The notes: generated by a model not told the origin, from the sequence alone. Counted from the stretch's first letter, positions 19,033-30,885 are shown. The stretch: 64,000 nt of DNA from Trichomonas vaginalis G3 (GCF_026262505.1 NC_067204.1:20491300-20555299); one strand, 5' to 3'. A program made the numbers and translations.

Positions 19033-20439
19033 TTATTCACAATCATATCTACCAAGAAAACCTTGAATATTATAATATGGTCCTTCTTCAGCATTTGGAT
19101 CACCAACTTCATATAATTTCTCAGGTTCTAAGAGCATTTCATTTAATTTATCAATTACAACTTCATCTACAAATTGTTGAATTAAATCAGATAATTCTTC
19201 ATCTTCAAACATTTCCTGCATATAGTTAAGGTGGTATAAGAAAGACATCAAATCATCGAATAGAGAATATTGAATTTCTTCGAAATAGTCTGAAAGATAA
19301 TTCAAGAAATTCATTTCAACTAAATTTCGAAATTGTTGATTTTGTGATGTCGCTCCAATGACCAACAAGAACTTTATCATTGATTTCTTGACTGTAAAAC
19401 TATATTTCCCATCCAAAGAGTCGATTAAATACTTAGTTATACCTAATGATTCGCATTCTTCCGCAAAATTGGACAAATTTGATAAATTAGACAATGATTC
19501 AAGTACTGATTGAAATATATCTTCATTATCAACATATTTCTCTAATAAACTGTAAAAATAATCAAAAAGGAACAAATGATGATTTTTCAGAACTTCCTTT
19601 AAATTAACAACCTTAGATCTAACGCATGTAGTGTCTGTACCTGAGATCAACTCATTGTACTTCTTATCTGAGTCATCGAATGTATAATCTAATAATAATT
19701 CTAATTCAGGAATTATCATTGCAGGATCTTCTTTCTCAAGCATTTCCTGAAGCGATGGATTAAGTAGGAAGTTAAGCGCACAATTTTGGTCATACATGAA
19801 ATTTGTAAGAGCTTTAAATGTATATTTTACTAAATGTGGATTAGCAAATGTAAAATCACGTAATTTATTATATAAAGATAACATATTATCGAAAGCAGTA
19901 CCTTTGTAATCGGTCATTGCTTCAATAAAACATAAAACATCGACAATTATACTTTCATATGTTGGAGGAGAGTCGAAAAATTGATTTAAAGCTTGTACAA
20001 CGTTCCATTGGATTAGACAATTAGCAATATATTCGCTGTGTATGACAAAAAATTGAAAAATAAATGGTGTACCAAAGTTTGGAAAAGCAGTAAATAGCTC
20101 ACTAGCTATTGGTGTTTGAATAAATTGATCTGCTACCTTATCTGTTATAATAAGACGAAAAATTTGATAAAATAATGTTCGATATTCAGGAACTCGATCT
20201 GCATTCATAATAACAAATTGTAAAAATGGAAACATTTCTTGGAATCCATACGTGTATTTATATTTTGAATAAAAATCTAAGATTACTTGTAAATTGTCTG
20301 GTTGAGATTCGATGTTTTGAAGCATTTCGATGACTTGGCTTTCATGAAGATCATCATTTTCATCCTGACATTCCATATCTTGATCTTTTTTTCCAATACT
20401 GATTTGGTCAGGTGTATCATCATCTTTTCGTGGAATCAT
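19033..20439 (-). CDS. armadillo/HEAT-like helical-repeat protein (paralogue of 16286-17677)
   Basis: A protein of 468 residues starting MIPRKDDDTPDQ. An acidic N-terminal 35 residues are followed by helical repeats (VILDFYSKYKY, FLQFVIMNADRVPEYRTLFYQIFRLI, LVKYTFKALTNFMYD, FQSVLESLSNLSNLSNFAEE) to the end. No enzymatic motif. A CCATTTTTATAAATG on the minus strand at the start is close to an Inr, with C for the first T. The Pmp-like gene sits between it and its paralogue. Confidence 0.7.
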   Translation of the reverse strand: MIPRKDDDTPDQISIGKKDQDMECQDENDDLHESQVIEMLQNIESQPDNLQVILDFYSKYKYTYGFQEMFPFLQFVIMNADRVPEYRTLFYQIFRLIITDKVADQFIQTPIASELFTAFPNFGTPFIFQFFVIHSEYIANCLIQWNVVQALNQFFDSPPTYESIIVDVLCFIEAMTDYKGTAFDNMLSLYNKLRDFTFANPHLVKYTFKALTNFMYDQNCALNFLLNPSLQEMLEKEDPAMIIPELELLLDYTFDDSDKKYNELISGTDTTCVRSKVVNLKEVLKNHHLFLFDYFYSLLEKYVDNEDIFQSVLESLSNLSNLSNFAEECESLGITKYLIDSLDGKYSFTVKKSMIKFLLVIGATSQNQQFRNLVEMNFLNYLSDYFEEIQYSLFDDLMSFLYHLNYMQEMFEDEELSDLIQQFVDEVVIDKLNEMLLEPEKLYEVGDPNAEEGPYYNIQGFLGRYDCE

Positions 20440-20766
20440 TTATAAAAATGGTAAATGTAAAACCATCATGAGGTGATAACATAAACATTTGCTATGAATT
20501 TATGATTAAAATCCTGAGAAACAGTAAAATAATATATCTAATTTTATTAAAAACAACACAAAATATATAGAATCTTTATTGATTAGTGGGATATCGGGAA
20601 ACTTATCGGTCTGAGAATAAAAACAACAAATATAAGTAATAATTTTTGTAACATCTTGTAAAATCATTTCATGAACTTGTATTTCTAAAATATCATATTA
20701 ATGACAATGAAAGTTCCATAAAGGAATGATTAAATAAATGAATATTCTATCAGGCAAATAATGAAG
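20440..20766. other. intergenic spacer
   Basis: AT-rich, with no open frame or RNA recognised. It carries the promoter of the helical-repeat gene and the 3' end of the coiled-coil gene. Confidence 0.4.
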
Positions 20767-21351
20767 TTAAACTTCGACAAGATCAGGGCTATTCAAAAAC
20801 TTCATAGCAACTGAATAAAATTCTTGGGGAGAATATGATTCATCTGATTTTCCAACGAAATATTGAAGCTTTAAAAATCGATCTAAATCGATTTCCGGAG
20901 ATAAATCACTATCTGATACACCAATAAAAGCCATCAACCTTTTAATTCTTTCTTCCTCTTCACTAATTGGCTTTGGTTGAGGAGGATTTGGTGGTTTAAC
21001 TTCTATGACTGTATTTTCTTTCTTGGTTTCTGTAATTTTTTGAGCTGCTTTTCGTTTTTTCTGTTCATCTTGCAATTCGACTAATTTATTAATTTCATCT
21101 TGCAAATCTTTTTGTTTTGACATCATTTCTTTAATTGAATCGAGTTCAGATTTGAAAGTTTCAATTGATACTGATTTTGCTAGCAATTTATTGTGATTTT
21201 TCAAATTATATTCTATTGCATCGAGAAGTTTATCAAGAGAATCAAGTTTACCATCAATCTTTGATGACACATTTCTGAAATCTTCAAGGATATCATGGCT
21301 AGCATCTTTTGCGATTCTAATGGCAACTCCAAATTTATCGTATTTTGACAT
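20767..21351 (-). CDS. small coiled-coil protein, unknown function
   Basis: A protein of 194 residues. Residues of about 20-105 form heptads with hydrophobic a/d positions (ILEDFRNVSSKIDGKLDSLD, then IKEMMSKQKDLQDEINKLVE). A Pro-rich hinge VKPPNPPQPKP precedes a C-terminal helical domain of about 65 residues. I do not recognise the family. A strong Inr supports the start and its reality as a gene. Confidence 0.7.
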   Translation of the reverse strand: MSKYDKFGVAIRIAKDASHDILEDFRNVSSKIDGKLDSLDKLLDAIEYNLKNHNKLLAKSVSIETFKSELDSIKEMMSKQKDLQDEINKLVELQDEQKKRKAAQKITETKKENTVIEVKPPNPPQPKPISEEEERIKRLMAFIGVSDSDLSPEIDLDRFLKLQYFVGKSDESYSPQEFYSVAMKFLNSPDLVEV

Positions 21352-21356
21352 TATCT

Positions 21357-21364
21357 AAAAATGA
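21357..21364 (-). promoter_or_regulatory. Inr TCATTTTT of the coiled-coil gene
   Basis: TCATTTTT followed by AGATA and the ATG at 21351, giving a leader of about 11 bases. Confidence 0.75.
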
Positions 21365-21518
21365 ATGCTTTTATTCACAAATGATATTAAACATGCTATG
21401 AAAAAGATATTATGTTCCTTAAAATTAAACTATTCCTATTTAATTACTCAATATTCAAAAAATTTAGCACAAAAAGTTAAAAATAGTAGAGATTTAATAA
21501 ACAATACATTTAAACATA

Positions 21519-23942
21519 TTAATTTGCATCCTTATGCGCATTAGCTATTGATCTTAAAAATTCAGGATTTGTTTGAGTGTTTTCATTCCTCCATAAGCTA
21601 AGTTCATTCGAGAATTTAGCAAATGTAATAAATTGTTGATTGTGCTCAACATTTCCTTCAATAGCTGCAATAATTGGTGCTGAAATATGTTCTGGTGTTT
21701 CGCGCAATATTTGGCAAATATTTATCATGATATTTTGCTTTTCTTCAGGGAATGTCTCACATATACTTGATAAAATCCTAAATGTAAGAAGTAAAATTTT
21801 CGGATTTAATGAATTTCCGAAAATTTGGTAAATTGTATCAATAAACTGGGATGTTATCTCTTTCTTATATCTGATAAGCATCTGGATGACTAAAAGAGCA
21901 TTATAAGCTATCAAATTGTTTGGTAACATCGATAATTCCTTTAATTGGTCGATTGAGAGGACACTAAGAGCTTTTTCAATCATTGAATCAGCATCCTTCT
22001 CGTAACTTAAGCTTAAAATCAAATTAAATGCGTTATTATAAGTTATTTCCTTATCTTCGCCTTCTACAGAAGAAATATACTGTACAAGTTCATCGCATGG
22101 CAATAATTGTGGGAAACCTATGAAACAATTAACATGAAATGGATGGGGATTATGAGTTAGAACAAAAATTAAGTATTCTCTATAGTTTTCTATTGGAATG
22201 TATCTTCCTATTGCACGGAATAATATTGCAATAGAACTTTGTGTAAAATTATTTGGAATTTGAACGTATCCGGAAATATTCGTAAAAATTGCTTCCGAAA
22301 TATAAGACATAATGTCAATATTTGATACTTCTGTCTCATAAATTGCATTTGTTATTTCATTCAAGAATTCATTGAACGATTCTTGCTTATTTGCAATTTG
22401 ATACTCAATCATTTCAGAAACATAATTAGAAACAGCATCTGTGATATCATCTTGATATTGAGGATACCAAAATGCTATAGCTATTAATGTTTTTACAACA
22501 TAAATTGAATGAATATCTTTTATGTTGTTTAAACCAGTTGCCAGCCATGAAATCATATTAGAATTAATATAACTCCTTGAAGCAGGAACTCGTTCCATGA
22601 TTTCACAAATTTTTTGGGCAGAATCATAAATTAATTCAATTGGAACGCTTGTAAGGATATTTATGAATTCTCTGATATGTGATTTATATTTAATACCATA
22701 TGATGCAATAAACAATATTGAATTCAAGTCATAAAATGGATTTTCAATTAAATATTGAACCATTGGGTTAATTATTCGTTGAGGAATCATTTTAAACTTG
22801 GTAACAAGCATAAAATGGCCTGGCTGAAGGTTTGATGTCAATCTTTGTTCAAAATAAGTTACAATTCTGGATTGTAAATATCCTTCAACGAAATCGAATT
22901 CGCAGTCGCCAAATTGAACGCCATTGTTTGCGAAAAGAACAACGATATCCAAAATCAATATGTAAAAGTTAAATTTTTTGTCAGATTCGATTGGAACAGC
23001 ACAAGAAAAAATAAACAGTTTTATGAGTTCCCTGAACATTTCGTTACCGAATAATTCATTTTCAACAAGAGTATTAAGTGTTCGGACGATAAATTCGAGT
23101 TCTTCAGAAAAATCAGGTGAAAATATGTAAATTGCGTCAAATTCTACGGCCATAGTAATCATAGCTAAAGCGTCATCGATATTCTCTTGTTGGAGATAAA
23201 TATTGGCAACTTGAAAGGCAGAATGAAGGATTGTTTTGAAAAAGCTTTCATTTGTTTCATCAACGCGTGTATTGGAGATGCTGCATATTGAATCAATGAT
23301 TGGTACTAAATAATCGATGGTTTCTGGGTTCGTTGACAACGAATATAATTCTGTCTCGAATGGAATGTAAATTGAGACGTTAACAGCTAGTCGGATTGAG
23401 TTATTAATTAAATCATATCTTTGCTTACCTTCGTAATTATCAAAATTATCAAAAATGACCTGTAATAATTGTGCTAAAATTTCATCAATTGTTTCTTGAT
23501 TTCTAAAGCGTTTTAAGAGATTTTTACTTGAGTCGAATACAATGTTCGTAAGGAAATCGTACCTTAATTCTTTATCGTCGATGGAATCAAAATAATTTTG
23601 AGCAATATTGGGATTAAGTAGTACAATATCTGATAAACAGCAATTTAATTGCAAATATGAGTTGACTTTTTGTTTAACAAATTCAGTTAATGAATTGAAT
23701 AAAGATTCTTGAACATCTGCAGATAATTCATCCCAATGGTTTTGTAAAAACAACTTAAATATAATAGAAAACATCAAATGTACCATCTGCGAGTCCGTTC
23801 TTGTGTAAATTTCCCTACAAAAATCTAAAACATTATGAACCTTGATGAAATTAAGGAAATACTTCTCGAAATCTGGTATAACTCCTGTTTTTAATGATGA
23901 AAATATATTGACATTTTCAATAAATTCATTAATTGCATCCAT
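21519..23942 (-). CDS. karyopherin-beta / transportin-3-like nuclear transport receptor
   Basis: A protein of 807 residues from MDAINEFIENV (14 residues of the longer frame dropped, since the second ATG fits usual short leaders; no clear Inr). The whole chain is HEAT-like helices. The N-terminus has the exportin/importin-13 arrangement: YFLNFIKVHNVLDFCREIY, MFSIIFKLFLQNHWDELSAD, ESLFNSLTEFVKQK, which resembles the region of transportin-3 and importin-13 with the W-x-x-L motif in helix B of repeat 2. Length (800-960 in the family) fits. The role would be Ran-dependent cargo transport. The assignment is by pattern only; another HEAT scaffold is possible. Confidence 0.6.
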   Translation of the reverse strand: MDAINEFIENVNIFSSLKTGVIPDFEKYFLNFIKVHNVLDFCREIYTRTDSQMVHLMFSIIFKLFLQNHWDELSADVQESLFNSLTEFVKQKVNSYLQLNCCLSDIVLLNPNIAQNYFDSIDDKELRYDFLTNIVFDSSKNLLKRFRNQETIDEILAQLLQVIFDNFDNYEGKQRYDLINNSIRLAVNVSIYIPFETELYSLSTNPETIDYLVPIIDSICSISNTRVDETNESFFKTILHSAFQVANIYLQQENIDDALAMITMAVEFDAIYIFSPDFSEELEFIVRTLNTLVENELFGNEMFRELIKLFIFSCAVPIESDKKFNFYILILDIVVLFANNGVQFGDCEFDFVEGYLQSRIVTYFEQRLTSNLQPGHFMLVTKFKMIPQRIINPMVQYLIENPFYDLNSILFIASYGIKYKSHIREFINILTSVPIELIYDSAQKICEIMERVPASRSYINSNMISWLATGLNNIKDIHSIYVVKTLIAIAFWYPQYQDDITDAVSNYVSEMIEYQIANKQESFNEFLNEITNAIYETEVSNIDIMSYISEAIFTNISGYVQIPNNFTQSSIAILFRAIGRYIPIENYREYLIFVLTHNPHPFHVNCFIGFPQLLPCDELVQYISSVEGEDKEITYNNAFNLILSLSYEKDADSMIEKALSVLSIDQLKELSMLPNNLIAYNALLVIQMLIRYKKEITSQFIDTIYQIFGNSLNPKILLLTFRILSSICETFPEEKQNIMINICQILRETPEHISAPIIAAIEGNVEHNQQFITFAKFSNELSLWRNENTQTNPEFLRSIANAHKDAN

Positions 23943-24540
23943 TTTTTTACACGAAGTTTTGAGGTCAATTGAAAAAATTGTCACTCAATTTCTATCGGCG
24001 ATTCATATTAGAGCTGATATTATGTCTTAACTATTGTTGAAAACATCATTCTCATTTACAATCACATAGCAAAAATCTTAATTTAAGGTAGTATCATAAC
24101 AATGTTTATATTTCAACCACAACAATTAAATATGCATCATGAGATACGTAAATACACAAAATACGAGTTATTCCGTTGTTGCATTTTGGAAATACAATAT
24201 TTCGATTTTTAACATGGGGTTTTGGCAGGTGCAATATTATTCTTATCTAAGTACAGTGAGAATGCTACAATATGATTAAAATTAACGAAGCTAATCTTAA
24301 ATTGAATAATGTTGTTGAAAAACTGAAAATGCAACTAATTGTATTATACAAGATAGTTGCCAATTGGAGTAATAAATTAGGCTGCATCAATCATTTCTTA
24401 CATTACCAGCATGTCGAGCAGAAATGAAGCTAACAATAACCCTAGTAAAACAAAAGAAAAAGTGTCATTTGCAATGGTTTGGAAAAAGAATTCATAAATA
24501 AAACATTGAACATTTTATATAAAAATAAATCAAATAAATA
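23943..24540. other. intergenic spacer of 0.6 kb
   Basis: AT-rich. Nothing recognised beyond promoter and 3' end sequence. Confidence 0.45.
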
Positions 24541-26976
24541 TTATACACCACCAGCTCTTGAGATCACTTGTCTCATTTCCTGTGAAACAGCTAGTGTCAA
24601 AGGTGTTGACACATGAGGAGAAGCCGGGTTTACATTACAACCGTATTTAATAAGTAATTTCACAATTTCGACCAAATCATTTTTGACAGCGATATGAATT
24701 GGAGCTCTTCCCAAATCATCCTTTTCGTCGATCAAACATCTTCTCTTTATCAAAGCCTCAGCGATAGACGCGTTCTGGCTTAACAAAGCAACATGCAAAG
24801 GTGTCATGTTATGGTTATCTTTTGCGTTTATGTCGCAATATTGTTTGATCAAAGTATTTGCGAGATTTTGGTATCCGCAAATTGCTGCCAAATGAAGAGG
24901 AGTTCTTCCATCACTGTCTTTTTCATTCTTCGTCATCTGGCCGCCATTCAACTTATCAATTGCATCCTGTTCCGATATTTCCACAGACAAAGGTGGAAAT
25001 CCTCCTTCTGGATAATGAGGACCATTATGAGAATTATTATGATTTTGTGGATTATTGTGGTTTTGTGGATTATTATGGTTTTGTTGTTGTTGTGGATTCT
25101 GTTGGTTCTGGTTTTGGTTGTTTGCGGGAGCTTGTTTCTTCGGTTGCCTTTGTGGTTGCCGCGGTGTTTGTTGAACAGGTCTTGGTGTTTCTGTCAATCC
25201 TTTCTTTCTCAAAAATTCAACAATTTCTGGCACTTTTTGTTTAATTGCGCAATCCAAAGGATTATCGTTATCAAAGATTGTTGTCATGTAAGCGCCGCAT
25301 TCAATTAATGTCTTGACAAGTTCGAACTTCTTCCTTCGAATTGCTGAAAAAAGAGGAGGAATTGATTTTCCAGAACCGCTCAAATTCGCTGAAGCTCCGA
25401 AAAGAACTAAAGTCTTGATAACTGTTGGATCTGGTTCAGGATCATCGAGAGCGATCTGAACAAATGATTTCTGGGCTGTCGGAGAGTCTTCTGGCTTCAA
25501 TCCGTGCGTTGCAAGGATTCTTATCATTGAAACATTTTGTGTTCGAATACAACTTCTGAAAATATCGATCTTTTTGTCTTCTGGAATTGCTGATACATTG
25601 TATCCGTTATCTAGAAGAAGTCTGGCGGCTTCATCTCGACGTTTTTGAACACAAATTTCAATTAAAGTTGAATCACGGAGTTTTCCATCGAAAGAAGAGC
25701 CATTCTTGATAAGAAGCTTCATTATGTCGAGATCTGAGACTGCTGTGGCTTTAACAAGCGCCGTTTCCTTAGTTTTTAGTTTTTCTGGATCAATTGGCTG
25801 ATTTTCACCTGGTGGAGGTGGTTTCATAACGGTGAGGTTCACATCAGCACCTTGGGATATCAGATACTCACATGTGGAGTAGTGTCCTCTGTATGCAGCT
25901 TCAATTAAAGCTGTTCCATGGTTTTCGAACACGTGATTGATGTCAGCACCATTCTGAACGCAAAACATGATCTGTCTGATGCTTCCGCTTGAAGCACAAT
26001 CGATTAATGGCATTGGATATAAACCATAATCTGCAATTATGCGGTCAAATAGCTTATGATGACGGAAATTAAGTGCTGGGAACATTCCACGACGAAAATC
26101 AGCTCCACGTTCCCGTAAAAGTTCGTAAATTTCGATACTTCCGCCACATGATGCTTTTGCAACAGCATTTTTGTCTACTTCTGCTCCATTTTCGAGTAAT
26201 ACTTTAACACATTGAACACTGCCGTAGTATGCTGCAAAAGCTAATGGAGAAATGCCTCGATCTATTGCATATTTGTCAACTTTCTCGGTAAATTCAGAAA
26301 ACATCGAGTCTTGGATATTCTCTTTAATAAAATCTGGATCTTTTTGAATCGTTTCGATAATTTGATCAACTTTGTCATATTTTAAGAAATAACTTGGAGT
26401 ATTTTTAACATATCCGTATCCAATCAACTGAGAAAACAGTTCCCAGTCATTTGCTTTGAGGTTATCCCATTGCTTAAATACTTTTCCGAGATGTTGTTTT
26501 ATAACTTTTTGTGAAGGAAGAATTTTTTCATCAGGTAAGAAGAAACCAACTTGCTGAGGAATTCTAGTAAGTTTTTCTTGCATTTCTTGCTCTGAAAAGA
26601 TAGCTTTTTTGTATAATGAACGTAATAAACGTCCATGAGATTTAAGGAATAAATGATCTTTGAAATCAGGTATCTTAATTACCAGTTGCTGAGCCAGTTG
26701 CGAATATAGCTGCAATTTTTTGATTCTTATTTTTGCGTAAATATTCAGCTCTGAAGCGACCGTATTTAATTGCTCGTCAGATTTGAAATTGATACTGATC
26801 CAATCAGCAAGATCTTTGACTTGCTCTTCGACAAAAGTATCAAGTTTATCCTGAAGTTCAACAATGTTTTGAAATTCTGGAGCAATTTCTACTTCGTCAA
26901 GCGATTTAACCTTAAGAGGGATTTGTATCTCTGTTGGGGATGGTTCGTGTGGAATTTCCTCTTCTGTTTGCTCCAT
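24541..26976 (-). CDS. ankyrin-repeat protein with Asn/Gln-rich insert
   Basis: A protein of 811 residues from MEQTEEEIPHEP; the frame stays open upstream but has no ATG there. The N-terminal 230 residues are helical and match the layout of trichomonad ankyrin proteins (DUF3447-like). Ankyrin repeats run from about 235 to 600 (ISPLAFAAYYGSVQCVKVLLENGAEVD, GTALIEAAYRGHYSTCEYLI). A low-complexity segment of about 70 residues rich in Asn, Gln and Pro carries a repeated NHNNPQ unit. Four canonical repeats close the protein (GRTPLHLAAICGYQNLANTLI). It is a protein-interaction scaffold of unknown partner. Element E1 begins 79 bp upstream of the ATG. Confidence 0.88.
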   Translation of the reverse strand: MEQTEEEIPHEPSPTEIQIPLKVKSLDEVEIAPEFQNIVELQDKLDTFVEEQVKDLADWISINFKSDEQLNTVASELNIYAKIRIKKLQLYSQLAQQLVIKIPDFKDHLFLKSHGRLLRSLYKKAIFSEQEMQEKLTRIPQQVGFFLPDEKILPSQKVIKQHLGKVFKQWDNLKANDWELFSQLIGYGYVKNTPSYFLKYDKVDQIIETIQKDPDFIKENIQDSMFSEFTEKVDKYAIDRGISPLAFAAYYGSVQCVKVLLENGAEVDKNAVAKASCGGSIEIYELLRERGADFRRGMFPALNFRHHKLFDRIIADYGLYPMPLIDCASSGSIRQIMFCVQNGADINHVFENHGTALIEAAYRGHYSTCEYLISQGADVNLTVMKPPPPGENQPIDPEKLKTKETALVKATAVSDLDIMKLLIKNGSSFDGKLRDSTLIEICVQKRRDEAARLLLDNGYNVSAIPEDKKIDIFRSCIRTQNVSMIRILATHGLKPEDSPTAQKSFVQIALDDPEPDPTVIKTLVLFGASANLSGSGKSIPPLFSAIRRKKFELVKTLIECGAYMTTIFDNDNPLDCAIKQKVPEIVEFLRKKGLTETPRPVQQTPRQPQRQPKKQAPANNQNQNQQNPQQQQNHNNPQNHNNPQNHNNSHNGPHYPEGGFPPLSVEISEQDAIDKLNGGQMTKNEKDSDGRTPLHLAAICGYQNLANTLIKQYCDINAKDNHNMTPLHVALLSQNASIAEALIKRRCLIDEKDDLGRAPIHIAVKNDLVEIVKLLIKYGCNVNPASPHVSTPLTLAVSQEMRQVISRAGGV

Positions 26977-27046
26977 TTTTAATTTTTTTATTATCCCCCC
27001 CAAAAAAAATACTTATTGGGCAATCTAATTTTATCTTTTATTATGC

Positions 27047-27055
27047 ACTCGTTCT
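27047..27055 (+). repeat. left target-site duplication of E1 (ACTCGTTCT)
   Basis: Nine bases identical to 28108-28116 on the far side of E1 and to 38057-38065 on the right of E2. Confidence 0.9.
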
Positions 27056-28107
27056 AAGGGTTTCGTTTTGCGAAAAAAACGTACAATACGCAATTTCGCT
27101 AAAAAACATTTAGCTAGCAATTTCGACCTTTGACTCCACTCAAGACGTCACTTTTTTAATTTTGCGGTATCATATTTTTGGAAAATCTTTATGAATATTA
27201 TATAAAAAGTCTCTTTAATATCTATATTTCATATTTTTATCGATTTTTAAAGTTTTTGCGAAAAGTATTCAATTATTTTTGCTATTTGGTCGGGTAAATG
27301 TCAGATTTGCGACATTTTCTGATATGATATTCAGATTCTACGTTGATAATAATGCTTATAGAACCCTCTTGCTATTGTGTCAAAATTGCGAAACCGATAG
27401 CAAAAATATCTCGCAATATCAAAATTGAGATATTGAGTGAATTATGCATTATAGAGATTAAAAATCTGATTTGTGAAAACATCTCATCAGTTTCTAGCTA
27501 ATTCAAAAATCTTTACTATCTTATTCGATTAAAATGAAAAGGGAATAGTTTCATTATGCTTTAAATGACAGCCTTATAATATAATCATAGTTTTCGCTCA
27601 ATATGCAGCATTTTTTTTTCGAAATCTATGGTCAATATCCTAAATACTGATTGCTTTGCATTCATATCTCTTACATTTTCTATACCCACATCACTATTCA
27701 TTGCTATTCCTATCTTTTTCATTTTTGTTTGTTTCTCATAATTTCTCAAAAAACATGATAACTTGATATTTGTAAATATCATACTTTATAACGTAAATAA
27801 GAACTTGACCTATTAAGAAAAGCAGTAATGAAAAGAAAATCTGAAATTCATAAAAATTACAAGTTTCTGATGACAATTAGCTTAATTAAACCAGGTACAA
27901 GATTATATAATTGTATTTTCTATCCAATTATCCATATAATATCTTATCCAGAAAAAATAACTTGATCAATACCAAATGATTTTTTAACTAGTAAATAAAG
28001 TATTTTCTTTACACACACATTGTATATCATAGTTTTTTTTTGGTTTCGCAAAACATCCAAAAACAAATATGCTATAAAAGTGACAATTTTAGCAAAACGA
28101 AACCCTT
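27056..28107 (+). mobile_element. element E1, 1,052-bp non-autonomous MULE-like transposon
   Basis: Terminal inverted repeat AAGGGTTTCGTTTTGC at both ends, flanked by perfect 9-bp duplications, the size made by Mutator-like (MULE) transposases. The interior is AT-rich with no transposase; a 65-codon minus-strand frame is not supported. Two further copies, E2 and E3, lie in the window. It must have been moved in trans. Confidence 0.85.
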
Positions 28108-28267
28108 ACTCGTTCTTTCCAATAATATGTAAAAAGGATTTTATTTCTTGGAATCAACATGACTGGTATGGCTTCTTGATGAGACTTTCATGTTATATTA
28201 TTTTACTATTGAAAAGAAGACACTATCATGAAGTGAGGAACAAATTTTCAAAAATATACGATATTAG

Positions 28268-30617
28268 TATAACGTTTATGGAAAATAAGCCTTATTTACC
28301 CGGCCAATCTTCCCCTCAATTTGGTCTTTCAAAATTGGCAGATGCCAGTCACTTTTTACTATGGTAATGATACATAATCATTAATATAGATTCAGGATAG
28401 TATGTTATATCATATTTAATCATTATTAAGCAACTTCTATGATATTTTTTTTCCATTCATATAAAAAGTTTTATGAAGTTAATATTAAATAAACTATTTA
28501 TTTTCCCTTTTCTTTACAATTTTTATACAAAAATTAGTAATAAAACAATTATATTTATAATATGATGAAACTAGTTTATTTTCATTGGTATCAGCTCGAG
28601 ATCATCTGACTTGGAGGTACTGAATATTAGTTTCTTATTGTAAAGCCATATCTGCGTTGTGATTTGAATTTTTTGCTTATAATTCAAAAGAAATGCAATC
28701 TGAGTGAATTTTATCGGCTATTTAAAACCCTTGTAAGAATTAGCATTCGACTCTTTCTGTGAGCAAGCACTGAGAAGCTGACTGTGAAGCCCGTGTCCTA
28801 CCTAAAAAATGAAAACGATAGGGGTAAAAAGGGAAAAATGTGAAAGAAAATAAAACCCTCAAAAATATGTTATATATACAATAACAAATCGATATCCAAG
28901 ATAAATTTTAAGGATGTCAATTTGGAAGAAAAGTGAGAAAATTCCTAAAATGCTAAAAATGAATTTTCCAAACATATTTTTTTATCTCATTTTTTTGATT
29001 TTGAAAAAAATTTGGAGAGAAGAACTCTTCGTTTTTGAATTTTATCACGATGGTTTTAAAGTATATTAGACACATGTATTGGTATTACTATTTTTGTATA
29101 TTTTGAGAGAAAATCCCTAAAAAGTGAGAAAATCTAAGACGGTTTGAGAAAATATATAAACTATTGAAAATTTGAATTAAACTTCTAATTTGGAAAAAAG
29201 AAATTTGGAAAGAAGGAAAATTCAAAAATCGAGATTTAGACTCAGCATCAAATGGAGAACAAAATGTTTCTTCATATGAAGGAAAAAAATTTTCTTGTGA
29301 AGAAATAGAGTTTTTAAAATTTTATTGTATGTAATGAAATAAACAAATATTAAAATTATTTTTTGATAACAAGAAAATTCCAATAGAAAATATTTGAGAG
29401 AAAGAAAAAAAGAAAATTGAAAAATATTACTCTCCTTTATATTTCATGAGATTTTAAATTTATTCTCATAAAATTGACAATTTTATACCTTTAGATGAAA
29501 ATTAATGATTTTGGTTGAAATAGAAATTATTATTTGCTTACAGCTATCAAATAGATTTTTGCTATTTTGATTAAAATTTGTTAATCAAATTAATAAATTT
29601 TTTCTAAATATCTTAAATATCTGGATCACTCACATATACAATGAATTAAACGATAAAAATAATACAAACTCAACTAAGTTTCCTGTCTTTCAACTAAAAA
29701 AAATTATGCAAATTAAATTAAATTGTTTATTCAAATATAAAACAAAGATGAAGTAATTACCGTTATCATAAACTTTATGAATAACTCTGTAATTGGTTCA
29801 GATTTTCGTAAAAATATTTTTATTAATATCGATAAGAATACGTTTACCTACTATCACAACATATCGATAAACAAGAGTAGAGTGATTTTTATCATCGAAA
29901 CTTTTTAAAAGCTGTAAGCTGGAAGGAAAAATCTTGTTTTTTCTGAGTTAGTTGTAGAACTATTGATGCACGAGTTATCATTGTGATGTAGAAGGATGTC
30001 AATGTACTGACTGAAGGATATGAAGTGAATTGAATTTCATTGCATTTCAATTTGATCAAAATTTGTTGAAATGATATGAATGTGTCAACATCTGTATCAC
30101 TCTCTTTCACTCCTTCCCTATTCTTTCGAGAACGAAGCTAGCTCAGCTTTCGCTGAGCGAATTGACACTTTTGATGCCCTAAACGTACATGCTCTCAAAT
30201 TTATCGAAAAAATTATACCACCTAAACTAGTATATTCTTATTTTAAATATGATATTATCCTTAGAATCCACACTAGAATATATTTAAATCAACTTTTAAA
30301 GAAGTTCGAATCCTGCGCGTCTCACTTTTTAAATTTTCGAAAAGGAAAATTATATTCTCCTAAAATGGAAACAATTTTCCGAATTGACATCCTTATAAAT
30401 TTTTTTAATTTCATGAGCGCTATATGGAATTATAATCCCTCAACTAGAAAAATAAATACTATATGCTATAACAAATCTATATCCAGCATAAAAAATATTA
30501 CTCCATTACTATCATTCTGCATGGCAAAGGCAAATGACGGCAAAACCGCGTCAGAAACTCTCAAAATTGAGGGGATGATTGGCCTGGTAAATAAGCTTAT
30601 TTTCCCTAAACGTTATA
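28268..30617. repeat. imperfect inverted repeat within X1
   Basis: 28268-28322 (TATAACGTTTATGGAAAATA and onward through CGGCCAATCTTCCCCTCAA) is matched in reverse complement at 30564-30617 with a few mismatches. It may mark an old, degenerate transposon inside X. X2 holds the same pair. Confidence 0.55.
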
Positions 30618-30885
30618 TTATAAAAAAATTTATAAAGTTATTTATTTGCTGCAAAGAAAAAATTTTATTTCTCAAGGTGGGATCCAATTTTACTTGGATA
30701 TATTAAAATTCTTAAGACTTTTCATAAGTTATAGATCGAACACTTGATTTGCTCATGGAATGTGAAAATTTATTTTGAAATAGAGTTTGCAAATTAAGCT
30801 GTAAATGGATTCTATCTTGATAAATATATTTCATATATTTCATATATATCTTCATTAATGTGTGCGTCTTTCTTGTTTTAATAAA

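Noticed and set aside
27585-27782. 65-codon minus-strand frame in E1 (also in E2, shorter in E3)
   Set aside because: E3 shows indels that shorten it, and the composition is that of AT-rich non-coding DNA.
30300-30330. tRNA T-loop-like GTTCGAATCC
   Set aside because: The flanking bases cannot form a T-stem, and no D-arm, anticodon arm or acceptor stem fits.
30080-30706. 208-codon plus-strand frame in X1
   Set aside because: The near-identical X2 copy has one extra A near 40160 that breaks the frame; the start has no Inr, part of the frame overlaps an inverted repeat, and the product resembles no family I know.
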